27,796 nucleotides of DNA from Spirogloea muscicola. Lineage: Eukaryota; Streptophyta; Zygnematophyceae; Spirogloeales; Spirogloeaceae. Position numbers and translations under genes: made by a program. Positions 1 through 10,136 of this stretch are shown here, piece by piece. The notes under the pieces were generated by a model. It saw only the letters and a list, made by a program, of their open reading frames with translations. It was not told where the DNA came from and made no database searches. Every line of letters begins with the position of its first letter. Position 1 is the stretch's first letter. The stretch covers positions 50,976 to 78,771 of the forward strand of contig WELB01000054.1 of assembly GCA_009602725.1 (NCBI GenBank), in the 5' to 3' direction.

Positions 1-46
1 TTGTAACGAATTTACATGGCTGGAATGTCAATGCAGCTGTAATGTA

Positions 47-137
47 TTGACAGATGCCTGGAGATTAGATACCTCATCCGGCTGATAAATAAATTGACTG
101 TCAGTGCCGCAGGAAAGGCTTGACAGATGCCTGGAGA
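47..137 (+). repeat. 18-bp direct repeat pair
   Basis: The 18-mer TTGACAGATGCCTGGAGA occurs exactly at 47-64 and again at 120-137, 73 bp apart start to start. The spacer is not repeated. Its function is unknown. It may be the remnant of a tandem duplication. Confidence 0.7.
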
Positions 138-1423
138 CGGACAATTTCACCAGGCTGGGCAGCGTGGCTTTGATATAGAGCTGAGAGCGGCGCAACCCGG
201 AGTCGTGACACGCGAGACAGCATGGTGCTGGCGCTGGAACGGCGACGGGAGGTGGCAGCGCTGTAGACTGCCTTGACGGCATTGTTAGCCGTTAGTATTG
301 ACGGGGATGATAGACGGCTGACGATAGCCTGGGGGTAGTGACCGTCAGCTGCGAGTGACGGGTAGATTGTCGGTGGTAGCCGTTGTTAGCCGTCGACAGG
401 TCGTGGACGGGTCATCAACGAGAGACTGGGTGCCGAATATCCCACCCGGGCCCGTATGGCCGGGCTCGCAGTCCGTCGGGCTATAAAGGGGGCACCCGAG
501 ATGGGAGAGGGGGTGAGTTCTTCACCCAACCTCGGACCCCTGGACCCTTGCCCCTGCAGTAACCGTTGCTCAGTTTTACCGTTGCGGCCCCATCCCAATG
601 CCTCCCGCTTCTCCTTGCGCCGCCGGCAGCCCGGGCTTGGCGATCCACAGCATTCGTTACAGCAAGACTGAGGCGCATGCGATTTTTTTACAGACTTCGG
701 CCCCTGGGAGGAGCTTACTCCTTTCAGAGCCGTGGCCCCCATTGAAAGACTTATCTCCGCGGTGCTTTGGCTCCCCAACTTAGCCTGTCAGGATTGCATG
801 TGCTCACTCGTCGGCACTGAAGTTCCCCTTCTGTGCTTCCGCCCTAATGAGTTGGCCACTGTAGCCAAGGCTTTAGTTTGTGTAGCCCCATCCACTTTTG
901 GCTTAACGAGGCTCGGCTTGGCCTTCCTTCCGTTGCAAGCACACCACGCGATTTTACCCCCTCCCGCACTAAACTTAATATGATGGTTGCGCGAGCTCGG
1001 CCTCTGGCATTTGCTGCTTTCGGGACGCGCCGGTCTGGTCAACGTCGCCCAGTGGGACCTCAACAAGCGAGGGGGTTGCACATGAGGTGGCGCGAGCAGC
1101 GGCGCCGCAGCTGCATACCGTGTCCTGTGGCTTTGATGGCGCAAGATGGCCTGGCAATCTGCGCCTTGGTTGCAGGATAGGTAAGAAGATGCGGCAAGGC
1201 CCCAAGTTGAGTTGGATGCATGTGATTGAATAGATGCTGAACAAAGGGGTGTCAAGCGTGTGTATCTGGCACCAGAACAACTCTCTGCTCTGAATACTGC
1301 AGGGGGGTTTTGTGTAAACCTTAACGTCTATGAGGCTGTGTGGGGCCCTTAAGATCCCTGCACCATCCAAACTAATGATGTACCGCAAAGATATCGACCC
1401 TGCACTTAAGGCAGCGTCGCACG

Positions 1424-1786
1424 ATGGCTGCTCTGCTCTGCAACTTGCTCAGTGGGATCGTAGGCAACCTGCGCTTGCTCGTTGCATGCGCGTACTGTTC
1501 TTTACATCCACCATGTGAGGCGAGACAAGAGTGTTGCGGCAGCCTGTGCTCTTCAATCGTGAGATTCAAAGCGAGCGACCCATGGGCAGAGCTGCAGCAG
1601 CGACTGCAGAGGCGACGAATTGTTGCCACTTGCTTTGGCGACAGTGCTGGCTGGGCAGAGACAGCAGCTTGCCCAGTGGGCGGTATCAGGTGCCAGCTCC
1701 GCGGTCATGAGCGAGGGCGTCAATTGCTAGATGGCTTCGATAAGTCCAAGAATGATAAATGCTGGCGTGCACAGACTACGCGATGA
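1424..1786 (+). CDS. Possible hypothetical protein, 120 aa (weak)
   Basis: This is an ATG-started open frame of 120 codons with a hydrophobic first 25 residues rich in Leu, Ala and Cys, and a Gln/Arg-rich stretch near residue 65. I recognise no family, and no neighbouring exon joins to it. It could be a chance frame. It is listed only because it is the longest true ATG frame in the first 2 kb that is not a shadow of a known gene. Confidence 0.12.
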   Translation: MAALLCNLLSGIVGNLRLLVACAYCSLHPPCEARQECCGSLCSSIVRFKASDPWAELQQRLQRRRIVATCFGDSAGWAETAACPVGGIRCQLRGHERGRQLLDGFDKSKNDKCWRAQTTR

Positions 1787-2186
1787 ACAGATCGATTAAG
1801 AAAACTTGGTCGCATTGTCCAGATGGAGGAGATAAACAATCGGATGTGAGGCCGACATGCCGAGGAATGGACAATGAAGTCAACGCTAGTTGCCAGGTAG
1901 CAGCCACCTGATAAGGGAGCCCGAGCTGTCAGCTTGCACGCTGGAAGAAGCGCTTGGGAAGGAAGGTCCAGTCCAGGGTTTAAGATTTAGAGCCGTTGTT
2001 CTGCAGGAGGCAACGCATCTGCCTCCAGCCGCCGCCGTCGCCGCCGGCCCTGCTGCGCCACCCGCCGCCGGAGCGCCGTGGCCATGCCTGGAGGATGGAC
2101 GTAGCGTAGAAGCTGGGCTGGGGCGGCTGCTGGACTGGGGTCTTGCTTCAGCGGCTTCCGGCTTCCCAAGGCGGCCGAGACCGGCA

Positions 2187-5100
2187 ATGGCCGCCGCCGG
2201 CAAGGAGAACCGGGTGAAGCATCTGGTTGGCTTCAGCCAGGAGGACGCCGAGGTGCGCCCCCCTCTCCCGCTCCCGCCCCCTCTCCCCCTCTCCCTCTCT
2301 CTCTCTCTGTCCCTCCTTCCCTCCCTCCCCCCCTCTCTCCCCCTCTCTCTCGCTCTCTCTCTCTCTCTGCTTCCCTTCCTCTCCCACTCTCCCTCTCTCT
2401 CTCTCTCTCTCCCTCTCCCTCCCCCCTTCCCGCTCCCTCTTTACTCTCCCTCCCTCCCGCTCCCTTGCACTTCTGTTGAGTATCTCCCCTATTCGCCTCC
2501 ACCCAGTCTCCTTGGCGCCCTCACAGGGTGCTCTGACGACGACTGCCTGGCAGCTGCTGGTGAGGATCGTCAAGGAGTGCCAGAAGCGGCAGGCGCGGGG
2601 CTCGCAGGGCACGTGGCAGGACTTCCTGGCCGCCACCGTGGACCGCGACCGGCGCGCCTCGCAGGTCGCACGGGACCCCGCGCGCCGGCCCTGGCGTGTG
2701 CTCGCCGCCTTCGTGGAGACGCTCGTCGCCGAGGCCGACGTGAAGGCAAGCTCGAAGTTCACCACTGCTGCCAATGCTGCCTCGCCCAATAGTGCCATCC
2801 AGCCAACTGACTTGTGGCAACGTGTGGCGCTCTGGCGCCAGCTCGTGGAGCGCATCCGGAAGTGGGATCGCGCCCAGCGCCGCATCGCTGAGCTAGAAGT
2901 GCTGGAGCCCTGGCCGATCACGCCCGCGCAGGTGACCGGCTGGCGCTGGCTTAGCCAACTCAATACCACATGCAACTCTCAGCAGCTTGGAAATTGGAGG
3001 CAAAATCATTATTTCACTTTAATCATTCGTTTACTTAGTACCTCCTAACTTCAGCACTCCTGCTGTCCCGTCCTCCATCTGAGCCTGGGCGTGCTGGGCT
3101 GTGCTCAAGCTCCGTCGTGATGGCACATCTGCCACCTTCTGCTTGGTGGAAGAGCAGGAGCTTGTGCTGCGGACGCGGCGGCACCCAGCCTATGAGGCCA
3201 ACTTCAACTTCCAGTCCTACAACGAGGTCGGGCCTCCTGGCAGTGGCAGCTCAGCAGCCGCTTCGGAAGGTCTATGGGCGGTCAGGCCAGCCGCCCTCGG
3301 CCTGACCGCCAAGTGGGACGCGGCTGGCGTGCAGGAATGGGTGCACACGAAGCGCGGCAGCCCTGCTGCGGATGCACCGGATCACCTGCTGTCAATCGAC
3401 TGCGAGATGGCGGTCATCGAGGGCCAGGCCCGCGAGCTCGTGCGCGTCGCCGTCATCGACCAGGCTGGCGAGGTAGTAGGCCCTGACACTCGACTGATCT
3501 ACCTTGACAAGTGCACCAACTAAGTCCTTAGTCCTACCTCCTAAATGGCACTGCCATGCTGTAGGCAGTGCTGTACCCACAGTTACAGTTAGTTAAGGGT
3601 TCAGGGTTTGAAATTAGGTGGTCACGACCAAGGGTTAGAGCCTTGCTCCTGTCACAGGCTTACCAGGCAAGTCACTGACTGGCGCACCACAAGGCCGCCG
3701 TGTGCTCCAGGTGTTGCTGAGCGAGCTGGTAAAGCCGAGCAAGCCTGTGATCGACTACAAGACGGCTATCACCGGAGTCACGGCCGCCGACTTCAAGAGC
3801 ATCACCTTCACGCAGCAGGATGCTCAGGTCTCCAGATCGACATAAGCGCCTTATCTCCATCTCCTTGCCAATGCACGCAACTAGTATCTGCCACCAGCGT
3901 TACCATGTCGAGTTGCGGAAATTAGCCAGCTGACTCGATGTCACAGCTCTTGCTTGTGTGCGTAGAGCGCGGTCAAGAGGCTGCTGACGCCAGGGACGAT
4001 CCTGATTGGGCATGGCCTCCACCACGACCTTAGAGGTCAGATTCTGCAACCTCACATGTCCTCACGTGATCATCTGCATGCTTCTTACGTGCAGCAAAAG
4101 CTTCCCTGAGGCCAATTTGCAGCACTCAAGTGTCGGCAGCTGTGACTTCTGGTGCATGCAGCGCTGAGGATCGACCACAGGCGGGTGATTGACACAGCGC
4201 TGCTCTTCTGCTACGAGGGCCTGGCCAATGCTGTGCCCGCTCTCGGCGACCTCTGCCGGGTAGACCTTAAGTGCTGGTTAGAGATTGACTTTGGGCTCCA
4301 AGCACTTGAAATGCCCCATTGTCGCCACCTAAAAGAACAGAAGTCTGTCAAGCTGTTCTCAATGTGCGCAAGCTGTGACCAAGCTAAGCCTCCTCCTTTC
4401 CACCACATTTGACATCCCAGTGGTGCATCCGTTGCGTTGCTGGTTTATCTGCTGATAGGTGCTACGTTTAGTCGCCTGTGGTTGCAGGCTGTGTTGGAAG
4501 AGCCATTCCGCGAGGGGTCGGTATCACACGATAGCGTCGAGGATGCAACGGTCCCCATGAAGCTCGTGCTGCACGAGCTCAAGCATGGACCGACGGCAAC
4601 CCTCAAGGCGCCCAGCCACCATGTATGTCAAGCCTCCATAGCCCCATGCGCAGCCCTGACCCTAAACCAGACTCTGGACCCTGTATCTTTCCCCTAACTC
4701 TGACTTGTTATGCGTCAAAGCCACGAGTTATTGATCAAGCCCAACTGACTATGATTGTGCAACACAACCAGTCTGACCCTGCGCTTCATAGCTGTGATGC
4801 AGTATTTGCTTTTCTGTGGCTCTTCTTAATGTCTTCCTTAAATGAAGAAGAGTCTAAGGACTCTTCTTAATGCCGTCAATTCTTACTGATTGCTTTTTGT
4901 CACCTTGCTCGACTCTGTCGTCATGCGGGCAGGTGGACAAGGCTGAGCTGGCCAAGCTGTACATTCATAGAGTGCCCCACGGGGTGAGCCCGCATATCCT
5001 CGCCACTATCTTCCCAAAGGACACCTCCTGCCACATTCAGGTACAAGAACCCACCGCTCTTTTCTCCACTCTCGATGACGATGATGCGTGAGGGATGTCG

Positions 5101-6338
5101 CGCTGTTGGATTAATGGGCTGTGGTCGGCCTGTGGGCTTTCGACTCTTGGTCGATTTGCATGTCAAAGGTGCCATTGATTCCACGACTGTGTGTGCACTG
5201 GCTGTCTACTTAGGGTCAGCAACTGTTGTCCTTTGCAAGCATGGCAGGGTGAAGGTCTCTCTATTCTGCAGCTCTTGATGATCAATCACGTCGCTCTTAA
5301 TCTCTGGCAGGAGATTAGCTGGAAGCGGCCTGGGCTGGGCACCACGTTTGCCATCTTCAACAACCCAGAGCACGCCAATGCTGCTTTCAGGCACTTGCAA
5401 GGCCAGCAGAAGCTGGCAAGTGTCTCAAAATACATCTTCCTTAGGCACAAATGCAGGTGCCCTTTTGCATTGAAGGAAGTCAGTTGCTGGAGTCCTTATA
5501 TTGCAGCATCAGGAATTGCAGTGCTTTGTTGCAATATTCTGTGAATTGTTTCTCACTCCTTCCAGCTGGAATGCTGACTCTTCGTTGCCTTCAAGTGCAG
5601 GACGCTTTGGGGCGGGCGCAGAAGGTCGTAAGCCTCACCGCCGAGGCGGGAACAAAGGAGGAAGCAGTGGAGGTCGTGGTCCGCAAGATGGGCTGCCACA
5701 ACGGCCTCGCCTTCGGCGTGGACGGGCGCAAGGGCGCTGCCTTTGGCCTGAGCCAGGGCTCACGACAAACTGCGGTTGCAGCGGCCGCCAGCAAGCCTGC
5801 AGCTCCGGCGGGTGGGCATGGCAGCAAGAGTGCGGAGCACGCCGATGGCTTCAGCCTCCAGGACGCGGAGGAGGAGGACAGCGGAGTCGTGGAGGCGGTT
5901 AGCGAGAGCCCTCGCGCTGAGTCGCCAGATGGGGCCGTGGACGAGGGTGGAGGTGGTTTGGAGGCTGGGGACCGCATGAAGCGGGGCTGGCAGAGCGAGG
6001 ACTGCACACAGGCCAAGGTCAAGAAGCGACGGAAGTCTAACGAAGGGGGCGCCAACGCCGGCGACGCCAGTGCCAGCCAGAGGAAGCGGCGGCACAGCGA
6101 GGGGCACGCGCAGGCAGACAACAAGCGGCAGCAGGCTTCAAGGAGCTCTGCGGCTCCAGACGAAGCTGCGGCTGTGCTTCTCAACGAGGGGGCTCGGCAA
6201 GCAAGTGTGCCGCATGGCAGCGCTGCCAAGCAGCATGACGAGGTGGAGCGCCTGCGTCACGAGCTGGCGGAGCGATCCGCCGAGGTCGTGGCGCTGCAGC
6301 GGCTCGTGACAGAGCTGGCCATGCGGCAGGCGCCATGA
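2187..6338 (+). CDS. SDN-type 3'-5' RNA exonuclease (DEDDh), 11 exons
   Basis: The predicted protein is about 700 aa and belongs to the plant small-RNA-degrading nuclease / REXO family, which trims RNA 3' ends and, in plants, turns over microRNAs. Exons: 2187-2252, 2527-2739, 2842-2931, 3110-3472, 3711-3827, 3966-4035, 4162-4259, 4488-4622, 4933-5040, 5311-5415, 5601-6338; all phases close. An SDN-like helical N-terminus (DFLAATVDRDRRASQ) is followed by the exonuclease domain. ExoI is SIDCEM (Asp about 220, Glu about 222), ExoII is GHGLHHDL (Asp about 304) and ExoIII is HDSVEDA (His about 353, Asp about 358), so all DEDDh residues are present. An RRM-like segment follows at about 385-475 (GTTFAIFNNPEHANAAF). 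The last 200 residues are an acidic then basic, low-complexity extension with NLS-like KVKKRRK and RKRRH and a terminal heptad coil (VERLRHELAERSAEVVALQ). The ATG at 2187 is the first in its frame. Intron 10 has a GC donor. Confidence 0.9.
2261..2455 (+). repeat. Long CT-rich microsatellite filling SDN intron 1
   Basis: Nearly pure pyrimidine, with runs of CTCTCT, CCCT and CCCC, occupies most of intron 1 (2253-2526). It lies on the sense strand, so it acts as a greatly extended polypyrimidine tract. Such tracts vary in length between strains and can adopt triplex structure. Confidence 0.9.
3277..3310 (+). repeat. Perfect 12-bp inverted repeat inside SDN exon 4
   Basis: GGCGGTCAGGCC at 3277-3288 is the exact reverse complement of GGCCTGACCGCC at 3299-3310, with a 10-base loop. 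It sits in the coding segment for the linker just before the exonuclease domain (around VRPAALGLTAKW), a region poorly conserved in the family. Confidence 0.85.
4845..4868 (+). repeat. Perfect 10-bp hairpin in SDN intron 8
   Basis: AAGAAGAGTC at 4845-4854, a four-base TAAG loop, and GACTCTTCTT at 4859-4868. The word TCTTCTTAAT also occurs just upstream at 4821-4830. It lies within the intron 4623-4932. Confidence 0.8.
5416..5600 (+). other. GC-AG intron (SDN intron 10)
   Basis: The donor is CTG|GCAAGT and the acceptor GTGCAG|GAC. Cutting at GC joins QGQQKL to DALGRAQKVVSL in phase 0 and restores the family-like run. The nearby GT (after GCAA, at 5420) gives phase 1 and throws the large last exon out of frame. 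GCAAGT is the standard consensus for GC donors. Confidence 0.8.
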
Positions 6339-6871
6339 GCAGGCTCTTTGAGTCATGTATTCATTTTTGTGAATTAAGTTGCACGTTGGACAAAGGCATT
6401 TGCTGCATATAATCTACTCCGCAACATGAAGTAGTGGGTGGTGAAGCCCGATAACTGTAAGTCAAGAAGTGGAAGCGTCTGAGATGCTCGTCAGTGTCTG
6501 GGTATGTTGGTGCCAACAGTCAGGAGCTGCCCTCCGCTTGCATCTGATGGGACTCACTGTTGACAGACTACCAAACTAATGCGTAGCGGGCCAAGCTCGC
6601 CAAGCCACCTGCCTCAGTGCTTACGCAGCCGCGAGGGGTGATGGCAGAGTGAGCACTAGGCGCACGCGGCTCATCAAGTAAACCCTGGCAGTGCAGAGGA
6701 GGCCCCTTACAGCCATCGCCGTCTCCTGGACGAGTCTTTTTTCTTGAGGAGGCCCTGTCCATTGGCAAGAGTCGGCCCAGAGTGAGGGCTCACAAAGGTC
6801 AAGCTTGTGGCTCTGGAGGAGACCGGTGTGCTGGACAACCTGCCTTCGCATGGGCATGATCAACGTACGCG

Positions 6872-7177
6872 ATGGCAACTCAGAGGACACTGCTGCAGGC
6901 GAAGGTGGTACCAGAATTGGGAGGCTGCAATTGGCCCTTTCTCAAGAGCTATTCACAGCCCGCGCCCCCACTGGGAGAGTCACTGGTCTTCTTTTCAGAA
7001 GCCCTTGCAGCTGACGCCCAGCTGCACACGCAGGCGTCCAACTGGCTGCTATGGCGGAGCAGCACGACCAGCGCCGACGCCGCTGAGCCTCCGTTCACCT
7101 TGCCGAACCCAAGTCCCAGTCCGTGTGTTCCCCGGCCTTGCCATCTCCGAGCGCTTGGGCTGAGCTGCCCTCGTTAA
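6872..7177 (+). CDS. Hypothetical protein, 101 aa (weak)
   Basis: This ATG-started frame of 101 codons has a soluble-protein-like composition, for example NWLLWRSSTTSADAAEPPF about two thirds of the way along. I know no family for it. It might be a small gene, an exon of an unrecognised gene, or part of a pseudogene left between SDN and CutA1. The preceding 70 bases also look coding in another frame, which would fit a frameshifted remnant. Confidence 0.25.
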   Translation: MATQRTLLQAKVVPELGGCNWPFLKSYSQPAPPLGESLVFFSEALAADAQLHTQASNWLLWRSSTTSADAAEPPFTLPNPSPSPCVPRPCHLRALGLSCPR

Positions 7178-7211
7178 GCTCGAAGGGGGCTGCCGAAAGG
7201 CGAGCTCCCGG

Positions 7212-7427
7212 ATGCACGCCCGGGCGCTGCGCAGCTGCTGGGGCGCCCGCCCCCTCCCCGCGAGCGCTCCAGTCAGCTCGCCGGGCCCCCGTCCTGTTGC
7301 GAGGCTCCGGTGCGCAGCTCCTCCTTGGCTCTCGCTCCATGGCAACGTCTTTGGGCAGTCGTATGTCGGCCTGTTATGCAGCGTGCTCAGGTCCATGCTT
7401 TGCACCAGAAAGCTGGGCGAGCTCTAG
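7212..7427 (+). CDS. Possible targeting-peptide exon, 71-aa frame (weak)
   Basis: The frame begins MHARALRSCWGARPLPASAP and is rich in Arg, Ala, Ser and Pro with almost no acidic residues, as in plastid or mitochondrial transit peptides. It lies about 600 bases upstream of the CutA1 core exon, and plant CutA1 carries an N-terminal extension. It could be the first exon of CutA1, but I could not fix the splice junction, so it may be chance. Confidence 0.2.
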   Translation: MHARALRSCWGARPLPASAPVSSPGPRPVARLRCAAPPWLSLHGNVFGQSYVGLLCSVLRSMLCTRKLGEL

Positions 7428-7988
7428 TTGGTGGCAGAAGGGCTTGGGATTGCCATGCGGTGTTCGAGCATCGATTGGCGACCTCTATGTGCTAACCCGT
7501 GGTCACTGAGCGCGTCAATCTGCAGTGGGTAATGTACGTCATCAGATGTGCTTGCCACTGTACTTGGCCACTTCCATTTGCTCAATGCATGCAAGTTTCC
7601 CTGGCCCTTGCTCAGCTGCTGGCTGGGGCCCCGCCTGCCCTTGCTCTTCGCGCTCAGCTTCCGGGACTCGAGCTCTCGACGACTGCAGCTCCATGCGCCG
7701 CCGGTCTCCGGCAAATGAAACAAGATGTTGAATCTCCATTGCATTTTTGGGGTTGGGCTTGATGGGCTACACAATAAGGGTTAACAGTCAAGCTTGCAGG
7801 TTGCACGACTACTGTGAAACTGACAGCCTCCTCGCGAGGCTGTGCTACATCTGCGCAGGCTGCCCGTGCAGCTGCTTGCCAGCGCCCACCCGTGTGCCGC
7901 CTGCTGGCGCCGCTCCCTGGTCGGCTGCCTAGCTGGGGCCGCTTCGCTCGCCGCCATTGTTAGCCTGCCGTGTGGAGCAGGCCCCAGG

Positions 7989-9594
7989 ATGGCGGCAGCT
8001 GCGCCGCGGGAATTTGTCTCAACAATTACAAGGATGGCGGCGGGCAGTGCAGAGCCCATGGCAGTAGTCGCCTTTGTGAGTGTGCCCAACAAGGAGACTG
8101 GTATGTTGCTACCCAGCATGCCTGCATGCAGACCTCTTAGCACAGAAACTCAATATGTATCTTGCATAAGCATGTACTGGGGCTTAAGATTGCTGTCCAG
8201 CTGACAAATTCCAATTATGTACTCTGAAAGCCAAGCTCTTATATCAAATTCGTACCTTGGAAGCCAAGTCCCGTTCATTTTCAGCACGAGCTGTAGGCTT
8301 CAAAGTAATTGATGACAAGTCCTCAAAATATATAACCATGAATAGTATCAAACACAGGATAGCACCAACATGCGACCAGGCCAGTCAGAGTGCGCACAGT
8401 TGCACACGGCCTTGTCTTGGGCTGCGCAACCCTCGTTCAACTGTCATTGACAATAAGTAGGGGCTGGCTAAGGTTGCATCTTACCGGCTTGGTCCTTGGC
8501 ACCTGCGAAGCCTTCTGGCAATGTGGCACAGTGAGTGAGTCAGAGGTGTCTTCATGTGCACGGCGAGCAGGCCAGATGCTGGCAAAGGGGCTGGTGGAGC
8601 GCAAGCTTGCCGCCTGCGTGAACAGGATACCAGGTACTGGTAGCTGAAGCCAGAAAGCCTACGAGGCCTCTGCTGCATTGAGTTTGTGCAACAAAGTGAC
8701 AACTTCATGAGTCAGGTAGGACACAAGGACATTGAAGTTCCTATCTGTAGAGACAATCTGCAGTGTCAGGTTTGCAGATAAGACAGCTCCCCTTTCAGTA
8801 TGATGGTCCACAGGCGTGAACTTGTCCATGCTGTGCAGGAGTTGAATCTGTGTATTGGTGGGAAGGAAAGGTACTTAATTGACTGCACACGCCTTGCGCG
8901 ATGGTGTCAATGTCATGCTGCAGAAGACCTTCTCTGCTTTCTTGGACAGAGCTCAGGCATAGTATGGTCTTATGCCATTTGTATGACTACCTAGAGTGAG
9001 GCAGTTTGTTCATCACTATCCACAATAAGTACGCCTGCAAACTCATGACTGTTAGCGATGAATGTATGGCTGCACACAAGGGCTCTGTCACAGGCTAGGC
9101 TGGAAGCACCAAAGCCAGAACACGCGGTAAATTAAAAACGAGCTACATTCAGTAGCTCTGTGTCGCTCTGAGAGGCCCTCTGGGTTTGTGTTTATGCAGC
9201 TGGAGATGGACCAAGAAGAGCTCCTAATTGTCAAGACCCAGCATGCTCTACTACAGGAAGTCACCGACTTTGTGAAAGCACATCACCCCTATGAGTGAGG
9301 ACGCTGCCTGTTCGTACATAGATTCCATAACACGCCCTGCGACGTTGCACCTTGTGATTCACTGCCTATCTGTTCATGCTGCTATAGACAGATTGCTTTC
9401 ACTAACTGCACCTTATCAGCAAGGGGCTATGTGGATCACAGCTGGCAATCCCAGAGCTGAAGCCTTGACAGTTATATATGTTGCGTCACCCTCGTTTGCC
9501 ACTGCGCAGCTTGCCGGAGACCATTGGGGTTTCTATAGTTGGCGGCAGCAGCAAGTACATCCAGTGGATTGCAGATAGCACGCAGAGGGGCTAA
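7989..9594 (+). CDS. CutA1 (divalent-ion tolerance protein), 5 exons
   Basis: CutA1 is a small trimeric, ferredoxin-like-fold protein; plant forms bind copper and sit in plastids. Exons: 7989-8100, 8571-8633, 8839-8870, 9200-9294, 9510-9594, giving 128 aa from the first in-frame ATG. The joined protein has the family signatures in order: VVAFVSVPN, VERKLAACVNRIPG, VESVYWWEGK, QEELLIVKTQ, FVKAHHPYD, then LPETIGVSIVGGSSKYIQW near the end. Exon 3 is only 32 nt and supplies the VESVYWWEGK motif. The frame stays open upstream of 7989 to a stop at 7821-7823 without an ATG and is hydrophobic, so a separate upstream exon probably encodes a transit peptide. The true protein is then longer than modelled. 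Its 3' neighbour is convergent. Confidence 0.9.
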
Positions 9595-10136
9595 GCATCT
9601 GCCAAGGTCTGGGCATCTCATGGCAACACTGGACAACTTCAGGGCCTTGAATGCCAAACCTAACGTCCATCACCACTCTGTGACCTCCTTTTCTGCTTGG
9701 CAAACTGCGGCCCAACCAACCAGAAGCATTGCAAAATGTGTAGGAAGCAGGCACTTGTTGTGAATTGCACTAGCATGTATGACTCAAATAATCTCTAGAA
9801 GATCGAGCCCCTAGTCCAGAAAGGAGTAGTACACTGCTACTGTCAAAAACCATTCATTGTCTGCCAGTTGTGCTCAAGGGGGGCCCTCCTCAATAATGGG
9901 TATTGGATTCGCTTTCTCACTGAAGTCCTGAGAGGCCTGCTTCAGCCTCAGGCTGGTCCGTAAGGAGGTGGCTGGCTGATACACTTACTTGCATGCCTGC
10001 AGGCACTTACGCAGAACCCAAGTACTCGTCCTGGCACACACCATCTTCGCTTGGAAATCCACCTGCCTTGCTTACTAACGTGTGACTTGTGCCCTGAACT
10101 ATCTACTAACCATCTAAGGTCCTGAGTCGAAGAACT
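9595..10136. other. Spacer between convergent CutA1 and PLAC8 genes
   Basis: I see no coding signal or repeat. It should hold the 3' UTRs of both genes. No TGTAA signal is evident on either strand at the expected distance. Confidence 0.5.

Larger units (their letters stand above)
1..2186. other. Region without a confident gene, upstream of SDN
   Basis: I see no reading frame here with recognisable domains. The open frames are short, mostly lack an ATG or are compositionally odd, and none joins convincingly across splice sites. The stretch from about 280 to 410 is rich in short GCCGTTAG and GACGG words, like a decayed simple repeat. The last 300 bases are GC-rich and stay open in frame with the SDN start, but contain no in-frame ATG before 2187, so they are most simply 5' UTR and promoter. 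Confidence 0.5.
6339..7988. other. Unresolved region between SDN and CutA1
   Basis: No recognisable protein. A TGTAA word, the usual green-algal poly(A) signal, occurs at 6456-6460 about 120 bases after the SDN stop. Codon-like stretches occur on the plus strand near 6800-6870 (VALEETGVLDNLPSHG) and 6872-7177. Two ATG frames, at 7212 and 7589, read like organelle-targeting peptides. These may include the missing first exon of CutA1, whose open frame continues upstream from 7989 to a stop at 7821-7823 without an ATG. Confidence 0.45.

Noticed and set aside
2148-2975. Minus-strand open frame of about 275 codons rich in Arg/Glu/Gly
   Set aside because: It is the reverse of the CT microsatellite and of SDN exon 2, so its length comes from composition.
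5591-6229. Minus-strand open frame of 212 codons
   Set aside because: It is the antisense shadow of the large last SDN exon, whose plus-strand frame carries the family motif and the correct phase.
6456-6460. TGTAA as a consistent poly(A) signal
   Set aside because: I found it at a sensible distance only after SDN. The other gene ends lack it, so it cannot be used to define 3' ends or to place the organism in Chlorophyceae.
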